A DNA stretch of 37,351 nt from Lichtheimia corymbifera B2541 (taxonomy: Eukaryota > Mucoromycota > Mucoromycetes > Mucorales > Lichtheimiaceae). Each line of letters begins with the position of its first letter. Position 1 is the stretch's first letter. The stretch covers positions 1 through 37,351 of the forward strand of contig JNEU01000757.1 of assembly GCA_000697475.1 (NCBI GenBank), read 5' to 3'. Position numbers and translations under genes: made by a program. The notes under the pieces were generated by a model. It worked only from the letters and a program-made list of their open reading frames with translations. It made no database searches and was not told where the DNA came from. Below are positions 8,294 to 20,142 of this stretch, in pieces.

Positions 8294-10045
8294 ATGACTT
8301 CAGTAAACGTCAGGACACAAGGCGATGACGAGATCGAAACACACATTTTGTCAGTGGTCGACAGTGAAACGCTCAAAGCTGAGGAAACACTTGCAAAACA
8401 AGTCAAAGGAGTGAATCGTCGCCCGCGCACCCATCGTCGTATGGTTGGACAGCAACTTGGATTAGCCGAAGAAAAAGGAACATCGCGACAACAGCAACAG
8501 AATGCCGTGGAAGAAGAAGAGGACGTGGAAGCAGTACCTCGACCTTTATTACATGCCAATATCAGTCAGCAACGACAGAGCGAGAATATGATGATTGACG
8601 AGGATGAGACTCAAGTTGAAGAACACGACAAGGAGAATACGGGTCGCGCCTTGTTTGGATTCACTGCTGGAGTACGCAAAGGCAAATCAACACAATCAAT
8701 GATGAAAAAGGCCATGGAAGAACAAGAACAAGCAGCAACAACCAAAGGATCGGCACCACCAGCACGTAGAAAGCGTGGTAGACCACCCAAACAAAAACAC
8801 AATGCAAAGGTGGATCATGCTAAACGACAACGGATACAGCGACAAATGGAGCTCTTGAAAGATAATCAACAAAGCGATGCAGAAGACAATGCGACTGATA
8901 CCGAAGAAGAGGAAGAGGAAGAAGAAGAAGAAGAGAAGAATGATACACGACAACGCGATGATTCGGATACAGAAGATGTTGGAAGGGTTGATGATGATGC
9001 TCCTGGTTACGAACGCTATTTTCAAGATTTACATGGCAAATCAATGACATCCAACAACACCATGTCAAAGCTTGCTGTGCTTGAGCCTGCAGAATTCAAT
9101 GAATTGCTTGAAGGTGCACCAAAAAAGCATTCGGACGACATTCAACAACTTGTTCATATGCACGAGCGACATTATCCACAATGGTTCTTTGAATTGAATG
9201 CTGGCTTCAATCTTCTTTTCTATGGTTACGGTTCAAAACGTCGCCTTCTCAACAAGTTTGCACAAGAAATACTCACCGATGGTCCATTATTGGTGATCAA
9301 TGGCTTTTTCCCATCCATTACCATCAAAGACATCCTCAACAAAATCACCATGGGCGTACTCCCGGAAGGATTTGCTCCCAGTAGTACCAGCACACAAGAG
9401 ATTGTCACTTTTATCTGCGACTATTTTGCAAGTGATGAACGTATCTACGACAAGTTGTATCTTGTTATTCACAACATTGACGGGAACAACCTACGCAATG
9501 ACCGAACGCAAACAGCACTTTCAATTCTCGCACACGCACCCAATATCCATCTTGTTGCCTCCATCGACCATATCAATGCACCTTTACTTTGGGACAGTAT
9601 CAAAACAAGCCGATTCAATTGGGTATGGCATGATGCGACAACGTACGATGATTATATTGTGGAGACCAGCTTTGAAAACACATTGCTTGTGCGTACGAGC
9701 GAGATGGGTGGTGCACGAGGTGCTCAGTATGTATTACGATCCTTGACGAGTAATGCACGAGGTGTGTTCCGAGTCCTTGCCGAATCACAGCTGGTAGAAA
9801 TGGAGATGGCCAATTTTGATCATGCACGTGGAAACGATTCAGTTGGATTGACTTATAGCCGATATTATGACAAGTGCCGAGAAGGATTCTTTGTCTCCAC
9901 GGATGTTGCTTTTCGGTCACAGCTTACTGAGTTTCACGACCATCACATTATCAATTCTAAAAAGTTACTCGACGGCACTGAAGTCTTTTTTATTCCATTG
10001 GACAAAATGACATTATCCGGCTTGCTTGATGAAATGGCTGATTAA
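8294..10045 (+). CDS. orc2: Origin recognition complex subunit 2
   Basis: A single exon of 583 residues. The C-terminal half carries the ORC2 signature: FELNAGFNLLFYGYGSKRRL (about 299-318), then LLVINGFFPSITIKDILNKI (about 332-351). This is the degenerate AAA+ domain in which ORC2 has GxGSK in place of a true Walker A. The last about 80 residues fit the ORC2 winged helix. ORC binds replication origins and loads MCM. The N-terminal 240 residues are disordered-looking and contain an AT-hook (RRKRGRPPK, 158-166), an acidic Glu run (about 203-214), a KEN triplet at 113-115 and an RxLF motif (RALF, 118-121). Length and layout match fungal ORC2. The next gene upstream, on the same strand, ends about 195 bp before it. 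Confidence 0.93.
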   Translation: MTSVNVRTQGDDEIETHILSVVDSETLKAEETLAKQVKGVNRRPRTHRRMVGQQLGLAEEKGTSRQQQQNAVEEEEDVEAVPRPLLHANISQQRQSENMMIDEDETQVEEHDKENTGRALFGFTAGVRKGKSTQSMMKKAMEEQEQAATTKGSAPPARRKRGRPPKQKHNAKVDHAKRQRIQRQMELLKDNQQSDAEDNATDTEEEEEEEEEEEKNDTRQRDDSDTEDVGRVDDDAPGYERYFQDLHGKSMTSNNTMSKLAVLEPAEFNELLEGAPKKHSDDIQQLVHMHERHYPQWFFELNAGFNLLFYGYGSKRRLLNKFAQEILTDGPLLVINGFFPSITIKDILNKITMGVLPEGFAPSSTSTQEIVTFICDYFASDERIYDKLYLVIHNIDGNNLRNDRTQTALSILAHAPNIHLVASIDHINAPLLWDSIKTSRFNWVWHDATTYDDYIVETSFENTLLVRTSEMGGARGAQYVLRSLTSNARGVFRVLAESQLVEMEMANFDHARGNDSVGLTYSRYYDKCREGFFVSTDVAFRSQLTEFHDHHIINSKKLLDGTEVFFIPLDKMTLSGLLDEMAD

Positions 10046-10314
10046 ATAATGAACCCCACCAACCCCTGTCCCCTCTTTGTATATATACTATTCCATTGCA
10101 TTCAGCATTTTACTGCATATTTGACTAAATAAACAAGTGCATCTTCTTTTTACTAAGTTTGGTAGAGTTACACCATTGGAAGCATCCAAGTAATGCACAA
10201 TAAAATACATTGGTGCTCGTTTTGGTACAAAAGTGTACTTGTCATACGTAAACCAAAACTGCTCTTTACAAGGTTCAACACCACCACCTCGTCTTTCTTT
10301 TTTTTTTCTCTCCC

Positions 10315-12072
10315 ATGCAACAACCCATCATCCCTGTGAATGGTACCATGACGACTCGAATGCTTCGTATCATTGGATCCATGGGTCTATTAGCGTTCAT
10401 CCTTTTGTATGTGTATTTCTCTACTACTTCAACACCAACGCAACAAATGACACTACAGCAGGAGAACAATGAAACCAGCACACCATCATTAGCACCTGTA
10501 TTCCAGCAACAGGAAAACAACAACAATGAAAATGTCGAACCCAGACCCACCATCAACACAATCACAGAAGAGGAGGAGGAAGAGGAGGACAATGACATAC
10601 CAGAGGATGATAGTACTAGTAGCAACCACAACAATGAAACTCGCCATTATGGTTATGTTTTGATTATTGCTTCAGAACCACATCAACAATCTCGGCGTGC
10701 TCTTATTCGCGAAAAGTATTTTGGACTACGAAACAACCTTGTACCATGCATGGAATACGACACCGACATTTATTACAAGTTTTGGATATATGGTAAAAGT
10801 ACTACCGATGAGCTTGAATTGGAAAGCGTTGAATGGAACGACATTGTACAAACAAACGAAGCAGGCTTTGATCAAGAAAAACTTTTGAAATGGGTAAATC
10901 ACATGTCACCTGCATGGATGGTGGGATCGTCACCCTAGCACAACAAAGTCTAATATGGCAAGTTGTAGGCATCTCGCGAATTGCCGGTGACGTATGATTA
11001 TTTAATCATGCAAGACATCCATACCTTTATTCATTTACCCACCATCAAACGAGAATTGGATGCAGGCTTAATTGGTGATGACAGTGATCAGCCTTATGTT
11101 GTTAGCACTGAGCAACCTCTCAACTTGGTTTGGGGCAGCTTTACAGGCCGTAAGGTGGACAAGCAAGCAGCTGTCATTGGTGCCACAGCGATTGAGGTAC
11201 TCTTGAGCAATCAACATCAGCAACGCCGTCTTTCACGTCGATCCATGCACTTTTTGACCAACATGTACTGGTATTATCGAGCTGTGGCCAAGGACTTGAT
11301 GGAGGAAACAGATGCTACGCTTGGCCCTGAAGAAGCGATTGAAGAACAAGCACGCATTATCCCCTCCTTTGTGCGTCAGAATTTCATGATGCAATGGGAA
11401 AATAATATCGAGTCGGTGCAAGGGCAAGGCTGTGTAGTAGCCAATGTACTACAGGATGATGATTTTCAAGAATTGGCGAGCTGGACTCGGCTACGATCGC
11501 TTCCTGTTTGCGTACATCATCGAAGCAGTGGCTATTATTATCATCAGCAGGAACTCGTGGTCATTACCCCGTCATTATCGTCGTCATGTGCAAAGAAGGA
11601 TAGGATTGAAAACAAGCGTGCTTTTGCATTGCGCCACGGCTACGTTTTTGTCGCACGGTCAGCAGAATTTACCCAGCAACCACTCAAAGGTCGTGATACT
11701 GCATGGGGCATGATCGATGCCATGGAAAAGGCATTACCAAAATACAAGTGGTTACTATGGCTCGATCCCAAAGTTAAAGTGCAAGACATGGAACAGCCGA
11801 TACTATCCTCTGATGGTGGTAATGCCTATGATCTGGTGATGGATGAACAAGGAGGTATTATTTTATTACGCAATTCAGTATGGGCAAAGCAGTTCCTACG
11901 TGATGTACAGCTACAAAAAGATCATGATCCCATCACTGCCATGACCATTGTATTGCAGCAGCCTAACAACCAAGAGCATGCATTGGTGTTGGAGGATTTT
12001 GGAACGTATACAGGAGCAAGTCGCCCATTTGCTATCTATTCAGACGACGACGAGTGCCGTAGTAAAAGATGA
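10315..12072 (+). CDS. Type II membrane protein with GT31-like and GT34-like glycosyltransferase domains, both lacking DxD
   Basis: Two exons, 10315-10920 and 10969-12072 (intron 48 nt), 569 residues. A second in-frame ATG at 10348 has the better context (accATGA). Residues about 17-36 form one membrane span after a short cytosolic tail, followed by a Thr/Gln/Asn-rich stem: the usual Golgi type II layout. The first domain resembles GT31 beta-1,3-glycosyltransferases: RRALIREKYFG, then after the intron ASRELPVTYDYLIMQD. The DDD of that family is reduced to QD (217-218). The second domain resembles GT34 (yeast Mnn10/fission yeast Gma12): NKRAFALRHGYVF, then AWGMIDAMEK, then WLLWLDPKVKV. The metal-binding DxD there is replaced by DPK (468-470). 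Either the chemistry has changed or the protein has a non-catalytic Golgi role. Assignment to both families is from motif spacing by eye. Confidence 0.65.
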
Positions 12073-12267
12073 ACAAGTTTATATCCAGAGTAGCAGCTGG
12101 TCTGGTGCTTTAATTAATTGTAATATAGATGAATGAATAGTAGTATCAATGAAGAATTGCTATGTATCACTATTTGGCACTAGTAGCTAGTTATATGCTG
12201 TGGAACGATTTCCCGCGGATTGTTTTCTTCCTTTCCCGCCTTGGCCCCCACCCCCCAACACCCTCCT

Positions 12268-15242
12268 ATGGAAGACGTTAGTGACATAAGGGGCAAGTGA
12301 ACAAAAGACATACTACTATAGAACAAGCGACTTATATATATCGTTTATAAAGAGGCCATTTCCGATTTGAGCATTAACGTTCCCGGTGCGACTCCTCCTC
12401 AAGACGACGTCGATCAGAACTTCATGGCACCGCCCTGGAAAGACATTACCAGCTTTCTCGATGAAGCAACCAATGGTAACTCGATAAAAGACACACCGCT
12501 GTATTCGACATGCAACCAACTCTACAAAAGATTTCCATGTGGGTCAACTGATGCACCTCAGATCGTTTACCTTGTTCGACGCCATGAGTGCGATTGAGGT
12601 GATGGATCCGAAAATGGACACGGGTATGGCGATCGGCGACTCGACACCCTTTGACATTAAGCAACCCCTCGATGCCAAGCAGATTTTATGGATTATGGAT
12701 CGTTTATTGAGCTGTGAAGTAAGTATAGGGATATGGGAGGTCTTTATCATTGACACTGATTATGCCCGCCGGCCGATTCATACACAGATGGGGTGGTTAT
12801 CTGGTCATTCCCTCGCTCAAACGGTGTACACTTGTATTTATTTTCATCACATCCACGCCCTCGCTTCAGAAGAAAGTTGGCCAGATGCATTGCGTACCGC
12901 TTTGAAGGCTTATTTATTCGGTGCTATTAAATGCTGCTATTACATTTGGATCGAGATGACAGCATGTAATGTCTATGAGGTATGCAGGTCGTCAAAGGGA
13001 AGGAAGAGCAGGATCCATATCAACAACAGGACATGACATAGGAAGAAGATTTCACCACCAATTTATTCGGTCTCTCCCTCTATGAGCAATACTCGGATTC
13101 TTACGTCATGAACCTATTGGACGTAGCCATCATGCAACTGCGCAACAACGCTGACAACAATCCCATTACAAACTCCCTCGTGAATCGCTTGGTCATGCGT
13201 CGATCCTACTTTTTGGCATTAACCTATCTCGCACAACCACGTTGTCAAGGCCTTTCTCTAGCACACGCAGAATTGGACAAGGTGCTTTCGTTACTCAAAG
13301 CTACGGACGATGAGGCTGTATCAATGACGATTGGAAAAGGAGAACCAGTGGAAGGAGGTGAGTAACCAACCCATTTTCTCGGTATGCAACATGTTGCTCA
13401 TGGTGTTTGTCTGAAAGCTTTTGATCCAAATATCAATAGAAAGTTGACCTCTCAAGCACCTCCGCGTCCAATCACCCTCCAAACCGAAGAAGAGGTAAGT
13501 CACCTTTTTTTACTTGAGAGCAATGGGAAAAGGACTAATAGAAAGTCTAGGCATACAAATCATATAGAGAGCTTATTGAACGACTTCAACTTGTGTGCAA
13601 TGTGACCAATTATCCATCCGTGCGATCATTATTGGTAAGGATGAGAGGAGCATTATTTGCATGAATAACGGCTAATTCGGTCATTAGACGTTCTTTGAAA
13701 TGTTTGGAGCCACTCGTCCATATGCAGATGCTTTCTCAAGATCAAAACTCAATGTAAGTTTAGCCCTGGTTATGAGGTTTCAAGTGTATTAACAAAAAGT
13801 AAAAAGTCCCTCTTGTATCACGATAATAGAGTATTTGGACTCGAACCACCAGTGCGATGGATATGTAAGGCCATTGACGAGATATCAAAACCACCCGATT
13901 GGATCCTGCGTCCCGATTCTCGGCCGCCACCCAAGGGTGTCGATGAACAAGCGCTATCAGAAGCTCGTACGATGTTGGGTGGGTTCTTGGATGGGGCAGC
14001 ATTGGTAGGTAAGACTATATATATATATCAGCAAGGTGTTAATAGCGTGTGCCTTTAGCCTTTTGTCGATCTTTTCAAAATACAATGCCACAATCGTTCT
14101 CGACAACGCCGTATTCTGAGCAAGCTTTTACCAGAGTGGGAGATGCTGCAAGAAGAGGTAACATTACAATGGCTGTTGTAAGGCGCTTTATTGACTCTTA
14201 ATGTAGGCGACGGTGGTGGATAACATGATTCACAAAGCTGTGGTGAGTAAAAGGATATGCAATGATGGATTGATGCTGACATGAAATCTCATTGCCAGCC
14301 ATTTCGGGAGGCACCCTATTATTTCTCCAAATGGGTATACCATGTCAAAGTTGGCATGCTGGAAAAGATTCTTTTACTTGGATTCGAGTTGGAACTTTAT
14401 GGCTCCCATGAATATGCAATTATATATATGTAAGTGGGAAAAAGTGGTATATGCAATGCAATACTTATTTATTTTTATAGCTACCTACAACACCTGAATA
14501 TCACCCAGCACGCGTTACTGAACTCACTGGATGTTGAAATAATACGTCAGCTAGGTATGATTGGCAACATGACGACGACGACGTTCACGAGACCATTCTC
14601 TAACCTTCCTTCAATAGATGGCGACAAGGGAAAAAAGATGGATGATGAGCTTCGACGTAGCATGCATGCGCAGCAGTATATCAATTATCGACGCATCTTC
14701 AACCGATTGTACCAGAATCTGAGCAGTGGAACATACAAATTGCTCATGTTTTTGCAGAAAAAGACACAACAGCTGGAGGTGCTATCACCACGATTTGACG
14801 ATCCTGAAACAAGATACAACCACCGGTTCAAGTCGTTTATGAAACTATCGTCACCCCAACCATTGTCTTATGAGGCTGTGAAGGACGCTTTGGATGTGCA
14901 GGCGATTGATAAATCGGTGCTTATCAATGGTGCTTACCAAGATTTTACTTTGGCCAAGAGTATTCTGGGGAAGGTGACCAGCGATTTATTAGAGACCAGC
15001 TCGACTGAAATGTGCCGAGATGCTTATTTAAAGGTAAACACATGTTCCTATTTGCTGCTTGCACCAAATGAAGAAAGCTGACGTATATATATTGCTTGCA
15101 GGATATCAATGCTATGATGCGTACATGCGTTGCCAATCTGATTATTATTACACAGTTATCGGATGACAAGAATCTAGGAAAGAAGACGTGTATCAATTTT
15201 AAATACCATCCATGGTGGCCTGTATTTGAGTTTACCACTTGA
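12268..15242 (+). CDS. NAA35: NatC N-terminal acetyltransferase auxiliary subunit NAA35/MAK10
   Basis: About 15 exons give 715 residues. From the second coding exon they end at 12475, 12718, 12979, 13357, 13494, 13634, 13753, 14004, 14157, 14242, 14429, 14554, 15033 and 15242, and later exons start at 12531, 12788, 13042, 13418, 13551, 13688, 13807, 14059, 14207, 14299, 14481, 14618 and 15102. Diagnostic stretches are DAMSAIEVMDPKMDTGM, SGHSLAQTVYTCIYFHH, EEEDFTTNLFGLSLY and GFELELYGSHEYA. NAA35 anchors the NatC complex (catalytic NAA30, small NAA38) to ribosomes for co-translational N-terminal acetylation. The start is uncertain: I use ATG GAA GAC at 12268 with a GTTAGT donor at 12277 and an acceptor at 12321 or 12354, both in frame. 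Two introns (12719-12787, 69 nt; 14555-14617, 63 nt) are multiples of three without stops, so reading straight through would wrongly keep them. Confidence 0.88.
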
Positions 15243-15504
15243 AAGAAAGAGAGAAGCAATAAATGTATAGAATGATTATCTGCAATGCACACAATGAACT
15301 CCCCTAACTTTGATAAAGAGAGCTGCATGTCGCTTTGATGAAAAACAAACAATGATACTACCTTGTGGAGATAGCAAACAATCACCCACTCTAGTACAGG
15401 TGGTATTATCCCAGCTACTTTTAGGATTCCGAGACATGGAGCAGCAGCAGCAGCTGAGGTACACACTTCTTTCTTCTCTTCTTTCAACATACATATTGAC
15501 CAAT

Positions 15505-18060
15505 ATGGGTGAACAACCACCTAAAAAGGACAACAACGATCCAGTCGACCAGGACACATTGGCAGACGACTTTGATGAGAAGGCTGCCTTGCATTCCAAT
15601 GACGCTGTGAGTGGCAACCAAGACCAAGAGCTTGATGAGAAAGCAGCACTTCACCAAGAACATCAAGATGAGCTCGACGCTCTTTTATCAGACTCTTCAC
15701 CACCCACATCGAGGTATATTGCTCATGTCTTTTTTAAAAGAGTCTCATTTGTAATATGCATAAATATACTAGGCCTGAAAGCCGTAGTCAAGAGGATCAC
15801 GAAGCTACCAAGCCCAACAACGAGGAACTGCAGCATATCTTTAATCAGTTTGATGAAACCGACAATGACGACGACGACGACCAGCATCCCGATGATAATA
15901 ATAGCAGCCAAAAGCGTATCAGCACCAGTGATGATAGCAACAACACAGACGTATCGTCGGGACGACGGCCTTCATTAGCGGATATCAAACGCACTGCCGA
16001 CGAAACAAAGGGACGCGAGCGACAAGAAATTCCTTTTGATTTCAATCGTTTCCTGGAACAAATGCGTCGTCGTAGTGCTACACCCATCAAACGCTATTTC
16101 AAGAGGTTCGGCAATCAATGGTTGTTTCTAGGATAGTGGGCTAACATGAGGGGATTTTATTAGTTTCCTACAAGCATTTGATCGACGACCTTGGGCTGTC
16201 AATGAACAAATCAAGATTATCCAGGATTTTCTAGACGTGGGTAAACTGGTTGGAAATGGAGAGAGAGAGAGGGTGAGATTGCAATGGGTCTCTATCTAAC
16301 GAACAAGTGTATATAGTTTATTTACGTAAAGATGCGTGAATGTGAGGTTTGGCGGAACGTCTCGGAACAGGAGTTTGAGAATGCCAAAGAGGGAATGGAA
16401 AAACTGGTGATGAATCGCTTGTACCACGCGTAAGTTGTCATGTATACACGGCCAAGATGCACTCTCTAACATGCAAAGAGTAGGACCTTCACCCCGAGTA
16501 CCACCGACGACAAAGAAAGAGACGAGATTTTACATCAAAAGATTAGCATCTTCCGATGGATTCGAGCTGAACATCTTGATATACCCGACACGACACACAA
16601 TGAATCTTTTCTCACATTTGCAGAGTCAGGTAACAAGAAAAGCATACGTATACACGATGGGCACGTTTTCTAACATGCATCCCATTCAGAGCTCCTCAAG
16701 ATAAACAACTACAAGGCACCCCGTGATAAACTGATCTGCATTCTCAATTGCTGCAAGGTCATTTTTGGTAAGTATTGTACCCGGTTCTCCATGTCAGCCA
16801 GCCATGTAACACTGGATTGTTATATCAGGTCTTATAAAGCATGTGGATGGTGAGGGCGGTGCAGACAAGTTTTTACCCATCTTGATCTATGTGGTTCTCA
16901 GAGCAAATCCCCCACGTCTTGTATCCAATGTCCAGTAAGTAGAAATAGAGGATTGGCAAAGAGAGTGTGTGCTCTAATGCAAGCTGTGTAATCAGGTATA
17001 TATCTCGCTTCCGGAACCCAGAGCATCTGCAATCGGAGTCTGGTTACTATCTCACCAATTTGGTAAGCAAGTGATGGCTGCATGAGAAGAAGGTGTCATT
17101 GACCATGTACTCGTCATATAGCTGGGCTCTATTACGTTTATTGAAAGCATGGATGCCAATTCATTATCGATCACAAAGGAAGAATTTGATGCGTAAGTAG
17201 ACATGGTTGTTGATCTTGGAAGATGTGGTTGATTGACAAGAGGAGGAAACAATAGGAATATTGAGAGGACAATGGCCGAATTGGAGCAAGAGCGTCCTTC
17301 AGTGTCACAAGACAAGCAAAAGATCAACTATGAAAATGCGCTACATCCTTCGAGGTCACCCCAGGCACAAGCACAACCATTGATTGATCCAGTGAAAGCA
17401 GCAGCACTTATTGAAAAAGGCAGCAGCTTTGCTCAAAAGACGATGCAAAAGCCTCTCAACTTTGTGGGCAAGATCTTTCAGGGTTTGAATGAAGGAGGTA
17501 GTAGCGGTGAAGAGGAACATCAACCACGACAAGGTGACTATTATGGCGGTCAACCAGTGTATCAGAATCAGCCGCTGCCACCGACACCTCCTCAAGGACA
17601 CTACCACCAGCAACAACAACAGCAACAACAACCATATCCATCACCCAACAGTATACCACATCTTCCTCCTCGTCCTTTACCACCAGATCCACGTGCTATT
17701 GAAGATGCACGACGCGCATTCGATGAGAATTTACAATCGATTATTACAATGTTCCCCAACGTTGAGCCTGATGTTTGCTTTATGATCCTGCAAGCCAATG
17801 ATGGACAAGTCGGACCTACCATTGATACGTGAGTATAAAAGATATATATTGAGAGTCGTAGAACTTATACGATCTTAATTAGATTGTTGGAGATTGCGGA
17901 TCCTCCAGACACTGACAAGTCGAATACTGAAGCAGCAGCAGAGGATGGTTTTCCAGGAACCGAGGCAGTGTTGCAAATGTCAGCAGAACAAGCGCGTAAC
18001 CAATCCCCACCATCCAATGGCAAACCCGAAGATAATAATGATGAGCTGATAAGATTGTAA
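15505..18060 (+). CDS. vps9: VPS9-domain Rab5 guanine nucleotide exchange factor with C-terminal CUE domain
   Basis: Eleven exons: 15505-15713, 15773-16105, 16164-16236, 16317-16429, 16484-16629, 16690-16767, 16829-16934, 16996-17062, 17122-17192, 17256-17828 and 17883-18060, giving 648 residues. The N-terminus is acidic with DEKAALH repeated twice. The helical bundle begins near IPFDFNRFLEQMRRRS and leads into the VPS9 domain (about 230-395), with the signature FLPILIYVVLRANPPRL, then YISRFRNP and GYYLTNLLGSITFIESM. A Pro/Gln-rich linker follows, then a CUE ubiquitin-binding domain (about 548-593, ITMFPNVEPDVCFMILQAN). Vps9 loads GTP on Rab5/Vps21 on endosomes, and its CUE domain binds monoubiquitin on cargo. 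Domain order and length match yeast Vps9p and its larger fungal relatives. An upstream in-frame ATG at 15436 would add 23 residues. NAA35 ends 262 bp upstream. Confidence 0.9.
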
Positions 18061-18240
18061 ATTGTCTGTTGATCAATACAACCGCGTTGGAAAACATACA
18101 CACACAAATCGCGATGCAATGGAACAAATATAACACGTGTCTTCATCAATGTGGCGGGTTTAACCTTAACCTTATATGGATATCTGATTGTGTGTCGGAG
18201 CATTTATCCATGGTCTGATTCATGCACACTGGGGTGTTGT

Positions 18241-18310
18241 TTCCTTTCCTCTCTCTTTTTTCTCTCCTTCCTTTTGTGTTTTCCTTATCCCATTTTTTTC
18301 TTTTCTACAC
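18241..18310 (+). promoter_or_regulatory. Pyrimidine-rich leader before the hexokinase-like gene
   Basis: A strand-biased C/T tract ends about 20 bp before the ATG at 18331. Such tracts are common just upstream of start codons in fungal genes and often mark the transcription start region. A similar tract precedes the bZIP gene. Confidence 0.45.
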
Positions 18311-18330
18311 AATCAAACATACACCACATC

Positions 18331-19877
18331 ATGAGTCATCAGGATTTAGAAGAGGCTATTGAAGAATTGGAGGATCAATTTGATTTGTCGACTGATAGCC
18401 TGAAAAGGGTGGCGCATTGCTTTCGAGAAGAGATGAATCGTGGTATCCAGCATGAAAAAGCAAATGTGCCCATGCTGCCATCATGGATTACGCAACATCC
18501 AACAGGTCAGGAGAGTGGAGAATACATTGGTCTCGAATTAAGTGGTAAGCCAGCCATTCTTTATGATGATGATGAGTAGTAGTGAATGCTGATGTTGTTG
18601 TTTTAAGGTGCCACTGTACGAATTTATCTGGTGACATTACATGGACGAGGACGAATTACCACACGACAACAGAAATATCCCATCCACGAACATCTAAAAC
18701 GCGGTCCTATCACTGATCTCATTGACTACCTTGCTGTTTCTGTGGATTCCTTTTTATCGTTTATTCGATACGAGAACAGCGGTCAAAAGTTGTCGCTGGG
18801 GTTTGTGCTTTCATTCCCGCTCTATCAAACGGCTATCAACAAGGCCTATGTCATGCAATGGACAAAGGATTTTGCAGTCACCGGTGCCCAAAATAAGAAT
18901 CTTGTCGACCTGTTACAGACCGCTTTACGGCGGCGTCATATCCCAGTGATCGTCCAAGCCGTATGTAATGGCGCTGTTGCTTGTCTTTTAGCACACTGCT
19001 ACCGAAGCCTTGACACGCTACTTTCTTGTACCGTGAGTACGGGTACCAATGCAGCCTATTGGGAAAAGATCAACAGCATTGAAAAACTCAATATCAAAGA
19101 CAAAGGAGGAGAAGATGGTGAAATGATTATCAACACCGAGTGGGGATCCTTTGGTGATTACAATGCACATTATCTACCGAGAACGTTTTATGACAATCGG
19201 GTCAACCGCGAATCATCCAATCCTGGTGTGCATATCTTTGAGAAAATGGTATCTGGCATGTATCTTGGTGAAATCGTACGACAAATCATGGTCGACTTTT
19301 GCGATCGACGTCTTCTTTTCAATTATCAACGAAGCGAGGATCTCAATACACCTTATGCATTTGAAGCTCCCTACATGAGCGCCATCGAATCAGATGAAAC
19401 CCAAGAGCTCGATGACACCAAGCATATTCTTGAATCCGTCATGAATATTCCAAAAACTACCATTGATGATCGTCGTGCGGTGAAGCGCATGTGCCAATTG
19501 GTGGGACAAAGAGCAGCTCGTCTCATTGCAGCCGGTATCAGCTCCATCATTATTAAGCAAGATGCATTGGATGGTGGTCTTACTATCAGTAAGTCATTGT
19601 TTTGTGTGGATATTACTTTCGGATATTCACCCCTTCTTCCATTACAATAGGTGTTGAAGGCAACATTTACGAGCATTATCCCAACTTTCCTAATCGTGTC
19701 AATGAAGCATTGCGTGATTTGTATGGGCACAAAGTGGATCGTATTAACCTTGGTGTAAGTGAAAAAGTGCATTGATAGTGATAAAAGCCCAATATTAACC
19801 CAAATCCTTAGATTACAAGAGATGGCAATGGAATTGGAGGTGCAGTAGCTGCAATGCTTGCAAATGCACAAAAGTAA
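18331..19877 (+). CDS. Hexokinase-family protein with degenerate active site (XprF/HxkC-like regulator?)
   Basis: Four exons, 18331-18544, 18608-19588, 19651-19754 and 19812-19877 (introns 63, 62 and 57 nt), 454 residues, normal hexokinase length. Family marks are clear: LGFVLSFPLYQ (137-145), MQWTKDF, STGTNAAYWE (215-224), INTEWGSFGD, EKMVSGMYLGEIVR and DGNGIGGAV. The catalytic features are not. Phosphate-1 motif LDLGGTNFR reads LELSGATVR (68-76). The INDTVGT segment with the catalytic Asp reads VCNGAVA (190-196), with Asn192 in place of Asp. The VGTG of the phosphate-2 motif reads VSTG. Glucose phosphorylation is therefore unlikely. Inactive hexokinase relatives are known in filamentous ascomycetes (HxkC/XprF, HxkD), where XprF represses extracellular protease production; whether this is an orthologue or an independent loss is open. 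It converges on the chorismate mutase gene. Confidence 0.85.
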
Positions 19878-20142
19878 ACATTATGCAATTGAATAAAGCT
19901 ACCATGTATATTTACCACCACACGTAATTGCCTCATTCAACACATATATACCGAGCCATTTTATATTTTGATCCAGTGTTATCGCGATTTCTCAACATCG
20001 GGTGCAACATCCGTGCCTCTCATTACATGAATTCCGGCTATTCGCCTTTAAAAGCTTGGTAACACTGTCAACATGACGTAAATGAAAGCACTTTATTTCC
20101 TCTATTGGTCCAATAACGATTGTGTATATGAAAGAGGGAGAT

